Counted from the stretch's first letter, positions 16,956-26,368 are shown. The stretch is 52,961 nucleotides of DNA from CAG-552 sp964516925 (GCA_964516925.1 CAZEXL010000008.1:1-52961); one strand, 5' to 3'. Notes: generated by a model not told the origin, from the letters alone. Program-made: numbers and translations.

Positions 16956-17531
16956 TTATTTGGCAAGTTCTATACCGTGGCGAATTGCGGCTTTGTTAAG
17001 TTCGATAAATTGCGGCTTAACGTTTTCGGTAAGAATCTGATCCCAGTCGATATGGTCGAGCTTCATCGAGCCGATAATCGTGCCGAGCAGAATCATATTC
17101 ATAACTTTAGAGCTGCCGATCGCTTCCGCTTCTTTATTTGCGTCGATAACGGTGGTGGAAGCGACTTTTTTAAGCTCTTCGATAATTCCTTGCGGATACT
17201 CTGCCTGTCCCGAAGTAATGGGCATACCGGGGATTTCGTAGTCGTTTACGAAAACCTTGCCGCTTTCTTTAAGGTAATCAAGGTAGCGCAAAGCTTCCAT
17301 CTTTTCAAAAGCAACGATAACGTCCGCTTGACCGTGCTCGATAACGGGCGAGTAAACCTTATCTTCCGAATATCTTATATGCGAAGTAACCGAGCCGCCG
17401 CGTTGGCTCATGCCGTGAATTTCGCTCATTTTTACGTCGTAGTTTGCCTTTTGAAGACCAAGGGTGAGTATCTTGCTTGCAAGAATGGTACCCTGTCCGC
17501 CAACACCTACGAGAAGAATGTTTTTCGTCAT
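16956..17531 (-). CDS. iorB: Indolepyruvate:ferredoxin oxidoreductase, beta subunit
   Basis: Gamma-domain-type subunit of 191 residues of the 2-keto acid:ferredoxin oxidoreductase family. It begins ILLVGVGGQGTILASKIL and contains SEIHGMSQRGGSVTSHIR, both diagnostic for IorB. With IorA it oxidises aryl pyruvates to aryl-acetyl-CoA and reduces ferredoxin, in aromatic amino acid fermentation or in the reverse, biosynthetic direction. ATG at 17531 is preferred over a TTG two codons upstream because GGAGG is nine bases from the ATG and only three from the TTG. The gene follows iorA on the same strand by 14 bases. Confidence 0.93.
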   Translation of the reverse strand: MTKNILLVGVGGQGTILASKILTLGLQKANYDVKMSEIHGMSQRGGSVTSHIRYSEDKVYSPVIEHGQADVIVAFEKMEALRYLDYLKESGKVFVNDYEIPGMPITSGQAEYPQGIIEELKKVASTTVIDANKEAEAIGSSKVMNMILLGTIIGSMKLDHIDWDQILTENVKPQFIELNKAAIRHGIELAK

Positions 17532-17545
17532 AATCAAATTCCTCC

Positions 17546-19339
17546 TTATTTAATTGCGCCTACGGGGCATATCTGCTTGCACACTTTGCAACCCAAGCAC
17601 ATCGTCTTGTCGATAACGGCTTTTTTGTTCTTGTACGAAACGGCGGGGCAGCCCGAACGCAAGCAAGCTTTGCAGCCTATGCACTTTTCGGCGTCTACTT
17701 CGCATTTGTCGCTGTACATCGACGGCCATTCCTTTTTGTCGTGTACGCTCATTTTCTTAAGCGCGCACGGATAACGAGTTATGATAACGCTGGGTTCTTT
17801 AAGTTCCACTGCCCAGTCGAGCGCGTCTTTTACTGCCTTAAGGTCGTTGGGGTCGATCGTGCGGATATTTTTAATACCCAAAGCCTTTACTATGCCTTCG
17901 ATATCCACAATCTCGGTAGGCTCGCCCTGAGCGGTAAAGCCGGTGCCGGGGTTTTGTTGGTGACCGGTCATACCGGTAATGCGGTTGTCGAGTATAACGG
18001 TAATGCAGTTACCTTTGTTGTAAACGATATCCAAAAGGGACGTCATACCGCTGTGGAAGAAGGTGGAGTCGCCGATAACGCCGACTACGCGTTTGTCGTT
18101 GCCTTCTACCATATTAAGTACTTTTTGCATGCCGTTAGCGCCGCTTACCGATGCGCCCATGCAGCAGTTGAAGTCCATTGCGTTGTACGGCGAAGCAAAA
18201 CCAAGGGTGTAGCAACCAATATCGCCCGAAACAACCAAGTTCTTGCGTTTGCCAAGTTCGTAGAAGAAGCCTCTGTGCGGGCAACCTGCGCAAAGCGCGG
18301 GCGGACGACCGATAACCTTAGAGCGGTCGAACGAAGCAACGTGACCTTCTACGCCTCTAACCGCTTTGCGAATAACGTCCGAAATAAGTTCGCCGTAAGC
18401 GGGAAGGAATCTGCTTCCGTTTGGAGCGTATTTGCCGTAGCAAATGTGCTTGTATCCCACCATTTTAACGGCGTCCTCGATGTATTCGTCGTTTTCTTCC
18501 ACAACGTAAACCTTTTTAAGGTTTTTAAGGAAGGATTCCATAAGCTTAAGCGGAAGGGGATAGCTAAAGCCGATGTTAAGATAGTTAACGTCTTTGCCGA
18601 AAACTTCTTTAGCGTAGTTAATAGCCATGCCGCTTGCGATAACGCCTACGTCTTTGCCGTTATCTTCAACGTAGTTCCATTCGCAGTTGTTGGAATATTC
18701 TTTAAGGGCGTCCAAACGTTTTTCTACTTCGCCTCTGCGAACGATTGCGTTAGCGGGAACGCAAACGTACTTTTTAGCGTTTTTAACGTAAGGAACGATT
18801 TCCTTTTCTTTTCTGTCTTCGAGTTCAACGAGGCTCTTAGAGTGACAAACTCTGGTCGTCATTCTTATAAGAACGGGCGTCTCGTATTTTTCGCTCATAT
18901 CAAAAGCGAATTTTGTCATTGCTTTGCATTGAGCCGAATCGGCAGGTTCTAGCATAGGAACTTTTGCGTGACGAGCGTAGTTGCGATTATCCTGCTCGTT
19001 TTGCGACGAGTGTTGTCCCGGTTCGTCTGCGGTCACGATTACCAAACCTGCGTTGCCACCCGTGTAAGCTATCGTAAAGAACGGATCGGCAGCTACGTTC
19101 AAGCCAACGTGTTTCATGCTTGCAAAGCTACGAGCTCCGCCAAGCGAAGCGCCGTAAGCGGCTTCCAAAGCAACTTTTTCGTTGGGCGACCACTGCGCAA
19201 GAACTTCTTTGTACGAGGAAATGTTTTCCAAAATTTCCGTGCTGGGCGTTCCCGGATAAGCTGCGGCAAAGCGCACGCCGGCTTCGTATACGCCGCGAGC
19301 GACTGCTTCGTTACCCGTCATAAGTTGTTGTTTACTCAT
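17546..19339 (-). CDS. iorA: Indolepyruvate:ferredoxin oxidoreductase, alpha subunit
   Basis: Thiamine-pyrophosphate and iron-sulfur protein of 597 residues. The N-terminal pyruvate-ferredoxin oxidoreductase domain starts LMTGNEAVARGVYEAG with AAYPGTPSTEI. The TPP domain has CAGCPHRG and GDIGCYTLG followed by MGASVSGANG and GDSTFFHSG. The C-terminus (about 540-597) carries two 4Fe-4S motifs, CIGCKACLRSGCP and CLGCKVCKQICP. The electrons go to ferredoxin. It is the first gene of the iorAB operon, with GGAGG ahead of the ATG and a perfect promoter. The very long open frame antisense to it at 17741-18952 is an artefact of codon bias. Confidence 0.95.
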   Translation of the reverse strand: MSKQQLMTGNEAVARGVYEAGVRFAAAYPGTPSTEILENISSYKEVLAQWSPNEKVALEAAYGASLGGARSFASMKHVGLNVAADPFFTIAYTGGNAGLVIVTADEPGQHSSQNEQDNRNYARHAKVPMLEPADSAQCKAMTKFAFDMSEKYETPVLIRMTTRVCHSKSLVELEDRKEKEIVPYVKNAKKYVCVPANAIVRRGEVEKRLDALKEYSNNCEWNYVEDNGKDVGVIASGMAINYAKEVFGKDVNYLNIGFSYPLPLKLMESFLKNLKKVYVVEENDEYIEDAVKMVGYKHICYGKYAPNGSRFLPAYGELISDVIRKAVRGVEGHVASFDRSKVIGRPPALCAGCPHRGFFYELGKRKNLVVSGDIGCYTLGFASPYNAMDFNCCMGASVSGANGMQKVLNMVEGNDKRVVGVIGDSTFFHSGMTSLLDIVYNKGNCITVILDNRITGMTGHQQNPGTGFTAQGEPTEIVDIEGIVKALGIKNIRTIDPNDLKAVKDALDWAVELKEPSVIITRYPCALKKMSVHDKKEWPSMYSDKCEVDAEKCIGCKACLRSGCPAVSYKNKKAVIDKTMCLGCKVCKQICPVGAIK

Positions 19340-19379
19340 TTAAACCTCCAAGTCTTAAACGTTTATTACGTATAGTTGC

Positions 19380-19408
19380 ATTATAAAACACGCAAAAAAA
19401 TTTGTCAA
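19380..19408 (-). promoter_or_regulatory. Promoter of iorAB
   Basis: On the minus strand TTGACA (19403-19408), 17 bases, TATAAT (19380-19385), both perfect consensus. Confidence 0.85.
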
Positions 19409-19479
19409 TCTTTAATCGACAAAAAAGAGTGAATATGCAAAAATATATTAAAAAATTTCTTCGTTGTATATAAAAACAC

Positions 19480-19508
19480 TTTACAACATATATTCTTATT
19501 GATATAAT
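19480..19508 (+). promoter_or_regulatory. Promoter of the riboswitch-ATPase unit
   Basis: TTTACA (19480-19485), 17 bases, TATAAT (19503-19508). The transcript would begin close to the 5' edge of the riboswitch. Confidence 0.8.
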
Positions 19509-19515
19509 ATACGTG

Positions 19516-19626
19516 TTTTGAGGGAGTAATTCCACTTTGTGCGACAAGTCGTCAGGACGGCGACAAGGCTCGGCTTGTCTATTAAGAATGAGACTCATAT
19601 ACGGTAGCGTATATGGGCTTTTTTAT
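19516..19626 (+). promoter_or_regulatory. yybP-ykoY (manganese) riboswitch with terminator
   Basis: The leader contains the conserved GGGAGTA element (19522-19528), CGTCAGGACGGCGACAAGGC (19550-19569), the complementary CGGCTTGTC, and ATGAGACT (19589-19596), matching the two loops of the yybP-ykoY aptamer that bind Mn2+. The last aptamer strand runs directly into CATATACG-gtag-CGTATATG (19595-19614) followed by six T, an intrinsic terminator. Metal binding would be expected to favour the aptamer and allow read-through into the ATPase. The motif is read by eye, not by covariance search. Confidence 0.85.
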
Positions 19627-19672
19627 TAGCCCGCATAAATGCGTACCGAACGCAAATTAACGGAGGGATCAA

Positions 19673-22300
19673 ATGGAGTACGAAAAAACGTCAGACGAAG
19701 TGCTTAAACAAAACGCAACGACTTCAAACGGATTAACTAGCGTCGAAGCGGTAAAAAGACTGGAACTTAACGGCAAAAACAAGCTTGTCGGCGCCAAAAA
19801 AACGCCGATTATAGTAAAGTTTTTACAAGAACTTGCCAATCCTATGATAATAATACTAATAGCGGCGGCGGTCGTTTCGGGCGTTACGGCGTGGTATTCT
19901 AACGAATCTTTTGCCGATGTTATAATAATTTTGGCAGTCGTTATAATAAACGCCGTGCTTGGCGTAGCTCAGGAAGCGAAAGCCGAAAAGGCGATAGCGG
20001 CGCTAAGCGAAATGACGGCGGCTACAAGCAAAACGTTGCGCGACGGCAAAATCGCGGTCGTTAAAAGCGAAGAGCTGGTCGTGGGCGACGTAGTCGTTTT
20101 AGAAGCGGGCGACAGCGTGCCTGCCGACGGCAGAATTATAGAATGCGCTTCGCTAAAAATAGAAGAAGCCGCGCTTACGGGCGAGTCGGTGCCCGTAAAC
20201 AAGACCGACAAAACGATAAAATCGGACGGCAAAGTGCCGCTGGGCGACCGCAAAAACATGGCGTACATGGGTAGCACAGTAGTATACGGCAGGGGAAAAA
20301 TCGTAGTTACGCATACTGGCATGAACACAGAGATGGGTAAAATCGCAGGCGCTCTTTCGCAAGCCGAAAACAACGAAACGCCGCTTCAAAAAAAGCTTAA
20401 TCAGCTAAGCAAACTGCTCAGCGTTTTAGTGCTGGGTATTTGCGTAATAATTTTCGTAATAGATATAATTCGCTCGCCCCAAGTAACCGTTCAATCCACT
20501 TTGGATACGTTTATGATTGCCGTTTCGCTTGCCGTTGCCGCCATTCCCGAAGGACTTGCGGCGGTGTTTACCATCGTGCTTAGCATAGGCGTAACCAACA
20601 TGAGCAAACGAAACGCCGTTATACGTAAGCTTACCGCCGTGGAAACGCTTGGTTGCACGCAGGTAATTTGTTCGGACAAAACCGGAACGCTTACTCAAAA
20701 CAAAATGACGGTGGTCGAATTTTCGGGCGATAAGGAAGCTCTTTGCACGGCAATGGCGCTTTGTAACGACGCCGAGCTTAGCGGGTCCGAAGCGGAAGGC
20801 GAACCTACCGAATGCGCGCTCGTAAATTTTGCGTTTAAGCACGGTTACAACAAAGTCGCGCTTAAGGCGGCTTATAGGCGAGTAGGCGAAGCTCCCTTCG
20901 ATTCTAACAGAAAGATGATGAGTACCGTTCATAGTGACGGTAACGAATACGTCCAGTTTACCAAGGGGGCTCCCGACGAAGTAATAAAAAAGTGCGATCG
21001 CGTTTTGGAAAACGGGAAAGTCGTTCCGTTTACGCAAAGCAAGAAAGCCGAAGCGCTTGCGAAAAACAAGGAGATGGCGTCAAAGGCGTTGCGAGTGCTG
21101 TCGTGCGCTACCAAACGTTATTCGGCTATGCCGCGGTGCGAAGCGAGCGAACTCGAAAAAGACATGTGCTTTATCGGGCTTACCGGAATGATAGATCCCG
21201 TTCGTCCCGAAGTAAAGCTTGCTATCGAAGAATGTAAGCACGCCGGCATACGCGCCGTTATGATAACGGGCGATCATTTTGATACAGCCGTTGCAATAGC
21301 CAAGCAACTGGGAATAATTTCGTGTTCGGACGAGGCGATAACGGGCGCCGCTTTGGACGAAATAGACGATAAACAATTAAGTGCGGATATCGAAAAATAT
21401 TCGGTGTACGCTCGCGTTCAGCCCGAGCACAAGGTACGAATAGTAAAAGCGTGGAAGGCAAGGGGTATGGTAGTTGCCATGACGGGCGACGGAGTAAACG
21501 ACGCGCCGTCCATAAAGAACGCCGACATAGGCATAGGAATGGGCATAACCGGCACGGACGTAACCAAAAACGTTGCCGATATGGTTCTTGCCGACGATAA
21601 CTTCGCAACCATCGTATCGGCAGCAAAAGAGGGCAGACGCATATACGACAACATACGAAAATCCATTCAATTTTTGCTTGCTTCCAACCTGTCCGAAGTG
21701 CTTGCTATTTTTGCCGCAATGCTTATGGGCTTTACTATTTTACAACCCGTACATTTGCTTTGGATAAACCTTATAACCGACACCTTTCCCGCGCTTGCGC
21801 TTGGTATGGAAGAAGCGGAGGACGATATTATGTTGCGTCCGCCGCGAAACGGTAAAGACGGAATTTTTGCGGGCGGAATGCTTTTCGACATAATTGTTCA
21901 AGGCGCAATAGTAGCCGCCATTACCGTTCTTGCGTACTTTATAGGGCATTATATCGAATCGGGAGTATGGGAAATAGCCGAATCGCCGGACGGAACGAGT
22001 ATGGCGTTTCTTGCGCTTTCGATGGCGGAAATTTTTCATTCGTTCAATATGCGTTCTCGCCACAAGTCGGTGCTTCGAAGCAAGCACAATAAATATATTT
22101 GGCTTTCTACGGCGGCTTCGTTTTTGGCAACGTCGCTCGTTATGTACGTTCCGCCGCTTTCCGCTGCGTTCGGCTTTACCGCAATTTCGCTCACCGAGTA
22201 TTGCGTCGCTATAGGTCTTGCGATAACGATAATTCCCGTCGTGGAATTTATAAAATTCATTCAACGCTCGCTAGGACGTAAAGGAATGATTTTAGATTAA
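19673..22300 (+). CDS. P-type II cation-transporting ATPase (Ca2+/Mn2+ type)
   Basis: Membrane pump of 875 residues. In order: a cation-ATPase N-terminal domain, helices 1-2, the actuator motif ALTGESVPV near 180, helix 4 with AAIPEGLAAV (the PEGL of Ca2+-type pumps), the phosphorylated aspartate in CSDKTGTLTQ (about 335), KGAPDE in the nucleotide domain, MITGDH and MTGDGVNDAP, then the C-terminal cation-ATPase helices. Length and motifs fit type IIA/IIB. The yybP-ykoY riboswitch upstream argues that manganese export is at least one of its jobs; calcium export is the family's default name. ATG at 19673 has GGAGGG upstream. Confidence 0.92.
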   Translation: MEYEKTSDEVLKQNATTSNGLTSVEAVKRLELNGKNKLVGAKKTPIIVKFLQELANPMIIILIAAAVVSGVTAWYSNESFADVIIILAVVIINAVLGVAQEAKAEKAIAALSEMTAATSKTLRDGKIAVVKSEELVVGDVVVLEAGDSVPADGRIIECASLKIEEAALTGESVPVNKTDKTIKSDGKVPLGDRKNMAYMGSTVVYGRGKIVVTHTGMNTEMGKIAGALSQAENNETPLQKKLNQLSKLLSVLVLGICVIIFVIDIIRSPQVTVQSTLDTFMIAVSLAVAAIPEGLAAVFTIVLSIGVTNMSKRNAVIRKLTAVETLGCTQVICSDKTGTLTQNKMTVVEFSGDKEALCTAMALCNDAELSGSEAEGEPTECALVNFAFKHGYNKVALKAAYRRVGEAPFDSNRKMMSTVHSDGNEYVQFTKGAPDEVIKKCDRVLENGKVVPFTQSKKAEALAKNKEMASKALRVLSCATKRYSAMPRCEASELEKDMCFIGLTGMIDPVRPEVKLAIEECKHAGIRAVMITGDHFDTAVAIAKQLGIISCSDEAITGAALDEIDDKQLSADIEKYSVYARVQPEHKVRIVKAWKARGMVVAMTGDGVNDAPSIKNADIGIGMGITGTDVTKNVADMVLADDNFATIVSAAKEGRRIYDNIRKSIQFLLASNLSEVLAIFAAMLMGFTILQPVHLLWINLITDTFPALALGMEEAEDDIMLRPPRNGKDGIFAGGMLFDIIVQGAIVAAITVLAYFIGHYIESGVWEIAESPDGTSMAFLALSMAEIFHSFNMRSRHKSVLRSKHNKYIWLSTAASFLATSLVMYVPPLSAAFGFTAISLTEYCVAIGLAITIIPVVEFIKFIQRSLGRKGMILD

Positions 22301-22331
22301 ACTCAAATTGACTAAAAACGGTTTTATATGC

Positions 22332-22360
22332 TTGCAAAAAACGCCTTTAGATGTTATAAT
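22332..22360 (+). promoter_or_regulatory. Promoter of the DUF362 gene
   Basis: TTGCAA (22332-22337), 17 bases, TATAAT (22355-22360). A short hairpin GGTCGC/GCGATC (about 22380-22404) lies just before the ribosome site. Confidence 0.78.
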
Positions 22361-22418
22361 ATGCTCGAAAACGGTTTAAAGGTCGCCTTGCGGCAAAAGC
22401 GATCAAAAAGGAGTGCTT

Positions 22419-23306
22419 ATGCAAAAATCAATCGTTTATTTTACTAAAGACTTAACGCCCGACGGATTGCTCAAAACATATTCCGCGCTTAACAGGGAGC
22501 TAAAAGGCAAGGTTGCGGTAAAGATTTCCACCGGCGAACCGGGCGGACATAATTATCTAAAACCGCAATACATTCAGCCGTTGGTAAACAAGCTTAACGG
22601 AACGATCGTAGAATGTTGCACGGCGTATCGGGGCAAGCGTTTTGACGTAAATTCGCATTGGCAAGCAATTAAGGATCACGGTTTTACAAGCATTGCTCCG
22701 TGCGACGTTATGGACGAAGAGGGCGAGATTAAAATATCCGTAAGCGGCGGAAAGCATCTTGGCGGCTACAATTTGGTGGGCAGTCATGCGGCAAACTATG
22801 ACAGTATGCTTATGTTGTCGCATTTTAAGGGACACGCCATGGGCGGAATGGGCGGTGCGCTTAAAAATATGAGCATAGGCGTTGCTTCGCGCAACGGCAA
22901 GGCGTGGATTCATTCGGTAGGCAGAACGGAAGATCCCGACGAGATGTGGAAGCTCATCGACGATCAGGACGGCTTTTTGGAAAGTATGGCAGAAGCTTGC
23001 CAAAGCGTCATCGCTTACTACGGCTCTAAAAATATGGCGTATATAAACGTGGCAAACAGGTTGTCGATAGATTGCGATTGCGATTCGAATCCGCACGAGC
23101 CCGAAATGGCGGACATAGGCGTGTTTGCTTCGCTCGATCCCGTTGCGCTCGACAAATGTTGTTACGACACGATAATGAATTCCGACGATCAAGGCAAGGC
23201 GTCGCTTGTAAACAGAATGCTAAAAAAACACGCGATACACCTTGTGGACACGGCAGAATCGCTCGGGCTAGGCAGCGAGCAGTACGAAATAGTGAATATA
23301 GATTAA
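22419..23306 (+). CDS. DUF362-domain protein
   Basis: Cytoplasmic protein of 295 residues with the DUF362 pattern: KVAVKISTGEPGGHNYLKP near the N-terminus, LMLSHFKGHAMGGMGGALKN in the middle, and DIGVFASLDPVALDKCCYD near the end. The family often carries a ferredoxin domain; here none is present, and the short CDCDSNPHEPEM segment only hints at metal binding. No reaction is established for the family. The start at ATG 22419 is chosen because AAAGGAG lies six bases upstream; a GTG two codons earlier falls inside that site. It has its own promoter and terminator and appears monocistronic. Confidence 0.85.
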   Translation: MQKSIVYFTKDLTPDGLLKTYSALNRELKGKVAVKISTGEPGGHNYLKPQYIQPLVNKLNGTIVECCTAYRGKRFDVNSHWQAIKDHGFTSIAPCDVMDEEGEIKISVSGGKHLGGYNLVGSHAANYDSMLMLSHFKGHAMGGMGGALKNMSIGVASRNGKAWIHSVGRTEDPDEMWKLIDDQDGFLESMAEACQSVIAYYGSKNMAYINVANRLSIDCDCDSNPHEPEMADIGVFASLDPVALDKCCYDTIMNSDDQGKASLVNRMLKKHAIHLVDTAESLGLGSEQYEIVNID

Positions 23307-23322
23307 TTAAAAACGAAAATGT

Positions 23323-23360
23323 CGACGGTTGCGAATATAATTTCCAGCCGTCGTTGTTTT
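23323..23360 (+). terminator. Terminator after the DUF362 gene
   Basis: CGACGGTTG (23323-23331) pairs with CAGCCGTCG (23345-23353) and is followed by TTGTTTT. Confidence 0.7.
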
Positions 23361-23384
23361 AATCGTCTTTTTGCGTCGTCAAAA

Positions 23385-23426
23385 TGCAATATTTTGCATA
23401 TTGCAACATATAAATAACGGTATAAT
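23385..23426 (+). promoter_or_regulatory. Promoter region with inverted-repeat operator candidate
   Basis: TGCAATA (23385-23391) and TATTGCA (23399-23405) are a perfect 7-7-7 inverted repeat lying where the -35 of the next gene should be. TATAAT follows at 23421-23426. No good -35 hexamer is visible, which would fit a promoter that depends on or is blocked by a bound regulator. That reading is inference. Confidence 0.45.
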
Positions 23427-23444
23427 GCCGCTATGGAGGTGCGT

Positions 23445-24578
23445 ATGCAGTTTATAAAAAAGCTCGTTATTCTAAACGGAAAGGCGGGACGCGCAACGCT
23501 TATTCTCGAAAAAAACGGATTCGGAGTATGGGGCAAGCTTAACTTGTTCGACGCCTTAACTACAGACTGTAAGCTGGTAATAATATCGGGCGATATGTTC
23601 GTTAAAAGCGTCGAAAAGGGTAAAAGCGTTTTTACGTTCGAGCTCGGTGAAGTAAACTACGCAGAAATTCACGTTGCGCTCGTTAGCGATAAAGTAGTTA
23701 TGTACGGCAGTAATTGCGCAAAAAAAATGTCCGAAAGCGAAATTATGTCGGCGTTAAAGTCGCGCGGCGAAGCAATAAAGCGTCAAGCGGATTTTGTGAC
23801 GTTCAGCGATACGAGTAGAAACGCCGTCGATTACTTTAAGGAGATTGCTCCGCCTAGATACAACGATTTTGCACTTGCCGAAAAAAATTACTACCCGGCT
23901 TACGTTAAATTCGGGCAGGAGGCGGCAACGAACGACGAAAAGCAAAACTGCGCAGTTAACGAAAGCGAAGTTAAAAGCGACGGCGAAGCAGCGGGCAAAA
24001 CCGAAAACCGTAAACCGGAAAAAACGGAAAATATGTCAAAACCCGCGTTGCCGTGTTCGTTAGAGCGGCAGTTCTTGTTGCGTATGCAATTCGACGCCGG
24101 CGAAGGTCGACGCGTTGCGGCGACTAAAGAAAGCGTTTGCGAATTTAGCGAGCAAAAAAGCGAAACGCAAAAGGACAATGCCGTAAATCCGCAAGAAAGG
24201 CATATTTTAAATTCGCTTAAAACGGACGCTTTTCAAGCGGCTAAGCCTGTCGGACGGCGAGCTACGTATTTCGAAAGAAGTTCGGCGCAAATTCAAAAGC
24301 TGCTTTCGTCCAACGAACGGTTTACCGTAGCCGAACGGCTTATTCCGGGCAGCAAGTTCGTAAAAATAAATTACGACGGAAGGCGATATTACATAGTCGG
24401 GGCGCTCGGCGAAGATTATATTTGCTACGGCGTTCCGGCTAGCTATTCGGCAGTTCCGCCCGAACCGATGTGCGATTACGCCAAGTGGTTGCCGCTAAGC
24501 CCCGACAAGCCGACGGGCGACGGTTTTTGGATGATGTATCAGGACGGAGTGACCGGAGAAACGCTAAAAAACCGATAA
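23445..24578 (+). CDS. Protein of unknown function with a conserved C-terminal domain
   Basis: Cytoplasmic protein of 377 residues, not recognised with certainty. The first 110 residues look like a beta-rich domain (KAGRATLILEKNGFGVWGKL). The middle (about 160-280) is charged, low-complexity and probably disordered. The last 90 residues are ordered, with RLIPGSKFVKINYDGRRYYI, DYICYGVPASYS, WLPLSPD and FWMMYQDGVTGE. This end looks like a family found in other gut Clostridia genomes, recalled without a search. GGAGGT at 23435-23440 selects ATG 23445 rather than the ATG at 23433. There is no signal peptide or membrane helix. No function is proposed. Confidence 0.75.
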   Translation: MQFIKKLVILNGKAGRATLILEKNGFGVWGKLNLFDALTTDCKLVIISGDMFVKSVEKGKSVFTFELGEVNYAEIHVALVSDKVVMYGSNCAKKMSESEIMSALKSRGEAIKRQADFVTFSDTSRNAVDYFKEIAPPRYNDFALAEKNYYPAYVKFGQEAATNDEKQNCAVNESEVKSDGEAAGKTENRKPEKTENMSKPALPCSLERQFLLRMQFDAGEGRRVAATKESVCEFSEQKSETQKDNAVNPQERHILNSLKTDAFQAAKPVGRRATYFERSSAQIQKLLSSNERFTVAERLIPGSKFVKINYDGRRYYIVGALGEDYICYGVPASYSAVPPEPMCDYAKWLPLSPDKPTGDGFWMMYQDGVTGETLKNR

Positions 24579-24632
24579 AAGCGGCTATAAATGAAAAAAA
24601 AATAAAAACTTGACAATTATTGCTAAAATGGT

Positions 24633-24661
24633 TTGACTAATTAACTTCTAAAATGTATAAT
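24633..24661 (+). promoter_or_regulatory. Promoter of the 24.7-kb lipoprotein gene
   Basis: TTGACT (24633-24638), 17 bases, TATAAT (24656-24661). The upstream in-frame ATG at 24653 falls inside this promoter, so the coding start is the later ATG. Confidence 0.8.
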
Positions 24662-24700
24662 AATACGGTTGAAAATATAACCATTGGAGTTTTTACATCG

Positions 24701-26368
24701 ATGAAAAAGAAAATTTTAGCGACAATAATTGCGGTGCTTTTGATTTGCGCACCCTTGGCGGCTTGCGGAGAGACTTTTAAAAATCCGACGGTCGAGGGCA
24801 AGCAGGACACCTCTTACGTCGTTGTAAGCAACGGCGGAAGCGCGGTTCAGTACGGCAATTACGTGTATTATATCAACGGTTATCGCGGTTACGAAGACAG
24901 CGACGGATCGGAAAACTATTGGGGGAACGTCGTTAAGGGCGGACTTTACAGAGCAGAACTAATCGCAGGTACGAAAGTCGATTTTGATTACGTAAATGCT
25001 TTCGGCGTACGTGTAGACGGACTTAAAACTTTCGAAAGCGCGTACAACGTGGAAACGGAGTACGATTTCGTTACCGAAAAGAAGACGGTTGTAACGGGCT
25101 ACGAAAAGGACGAAGACGGCGAAATTATTTACGACGGAGACGATCCGATCGAAACTACCGAAGAGGTTGACGTTGCCGTGTCGTATCGTATCGCGTCCAA
25201 AACTATCGGTACCAGCGGATATTCCAAGGGCGGTATCTTTATTTACGACGAGTACGTTTACTATGCAACGCCTTCTAACGAGCAGAACCGCAGCGGCGAA
25301 TTCGAAACCGAAAAGACGATGTTCTTCCGCACGAAACTTGACGGATCCGAAACGTTAAGACTTTATACGACGGCTAACGATACCAGCTCGTCCGAGTACG
25401 CTTTTTACAAGCAGGACGGCAAGGTGTATCTTACGGTGCACGACGGCAGCGATATAATCTCCGTTAAGGTCGGCGACAAAAAGGTAGAAAGCGTAAGTAA
25501 GATTGCTTCGGACGTAAGTGCCGTTTTGTTCCCCGTGCGTGACGTTTATTATAACGGTATCGAAACCAACGAAGCTGAGGACTTTATTTATTACACGCGC
25601 GCTATAACCGAGAACGATCGCATAAGATCGGGTAATATCGTCGTTGCAATGCGTCCCGGCGGCGAGGAGCGTACTGAAATTATCGCTAACGGAAACACGA
25701 TTACGCTTAAGGGCGTAGACGGCGGTTACTTGTTCTACGAGGACGCATTGGTGGGCGGAAACGTTATTATGTATACCAACTTGCACGAGCAGTTTATGGA
25801 AAACAGTCCTTCGTACAAGGAAGCCTATCTTAAAAACGAGGCTGCAATCATAGCGGCTAACGGTGCAAACAGCCCTATTTTGGGACACCAGTCGGGCGTT
25901 GCTCTTGACGTGGAAAATATTTCCGACTACAGCGAAATAATTTGCTTCAGACCGGACAGATTGTCTAATCAAGTGTATTCGATTTGCTTCGACAGCAACG
26001 GCGTATATACTTATAACGGAACCGAGATGGTTACCGTTCACAGAGGAAGCATAAGCCAGATTTACGATATCGTGGGTGCAAACGTTTACTACGGCGACGG
26101 CGAGGGCGGATTCTATTATATGAATGCGTTCGAAGAAGCTGCCAATAATACGGTGGTTACGATTGCTAGCGGCATGTGTACCGAGCCGACGTTCGGACTT
26201 GACGTCGTAGGCAATTTCGTAATGATGTTCGGAGACGTCGACGATTATGCTAGCGACTACGCTATGTTCGTTAATCTCGATAGAATCGACGAAGGGACGC
26301 AGTTCGTAGGTGTAAAAATCGACGATGACGTTTACGATCCGTCGGTAGAGCTCGATGACGAGGAATAA
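24701..26368 (+). CDS. Large lipoprotein, probable beta-propeller
   Basis: Exported lipoprotein of 555 residues. The signal peptide is MKKKILATIIAVLLICA and the lipobox ends LAAC at residue 23. The mature part is acidic and full of short repeated beta-strand patterns such as YGNYVYYINGY, IFIYDEYVYYATP, GVYTYNGTEMV and NVYYGDGEGGFYYMN, like DUF5050-type propeller repeats. The C-terminus DPSVELDDEE is strongly acidic. It has no catalytic motif that can be recognised. The start at 24701 is set by the promoter position and TTGGAG upstream. Its stop codon is directly followed by a repeat hairpin. Confidence 0.75.
   Translation: MKKKILATIIAVLLICAPLAACGETFKNPTVEGKQDTSYVVVSNGGSAVQYGNYVYYINGYRGYEDSDGSENYWGNVVKGGLYRAELIAGTKVDFDYVNAFGVRVDGLKTFESAYNVETEYDFVTEKKTVVTGYEKDEDGEIIYDGDDPIETTEEVDVAVSYRIASKTIGTSGYSKGGIFIYDEYVYYATPSNEQNRSGEFETEKTMFFRTKLDGSETLRLYTTANDTSSSEYAFYKQDGKVYLTVHDGSDIISVKVGDKKVESVSKIASDVSAVLFPVRDVYYNGIETNEAEDFIYYTRAITENDRIRSGNIVVAMRPGGEERTEIIANGNTITLKGVDGGYLFYEDALVGGNVIMYTNLHEQFMENSPSYKEAYLKNEAAIIAANGANSPILGHQSGVALDVENISDYSEIICFRPDRLSNQVYSICFDSNGVYTYNGTEMVTVHRGSISQIYDIVGANVYYGDGEGGFYYMNAFEEAANNTVVTIASGMCTEPTFGLDVVGNFVMMFGDVDDYASDYAMFVNLDRIDEGTQFVGVKIDDDVYDPSVELDDEE

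Noticed and set aside
17741..18952. 403-codon open frame on the plus strand
   Set aside because: It is exactly antisense to iorA, whose motifs are complete. It has no ribosome site, and its composition (rich in N, A, F, V) is the mirror of the real gene's codon use.
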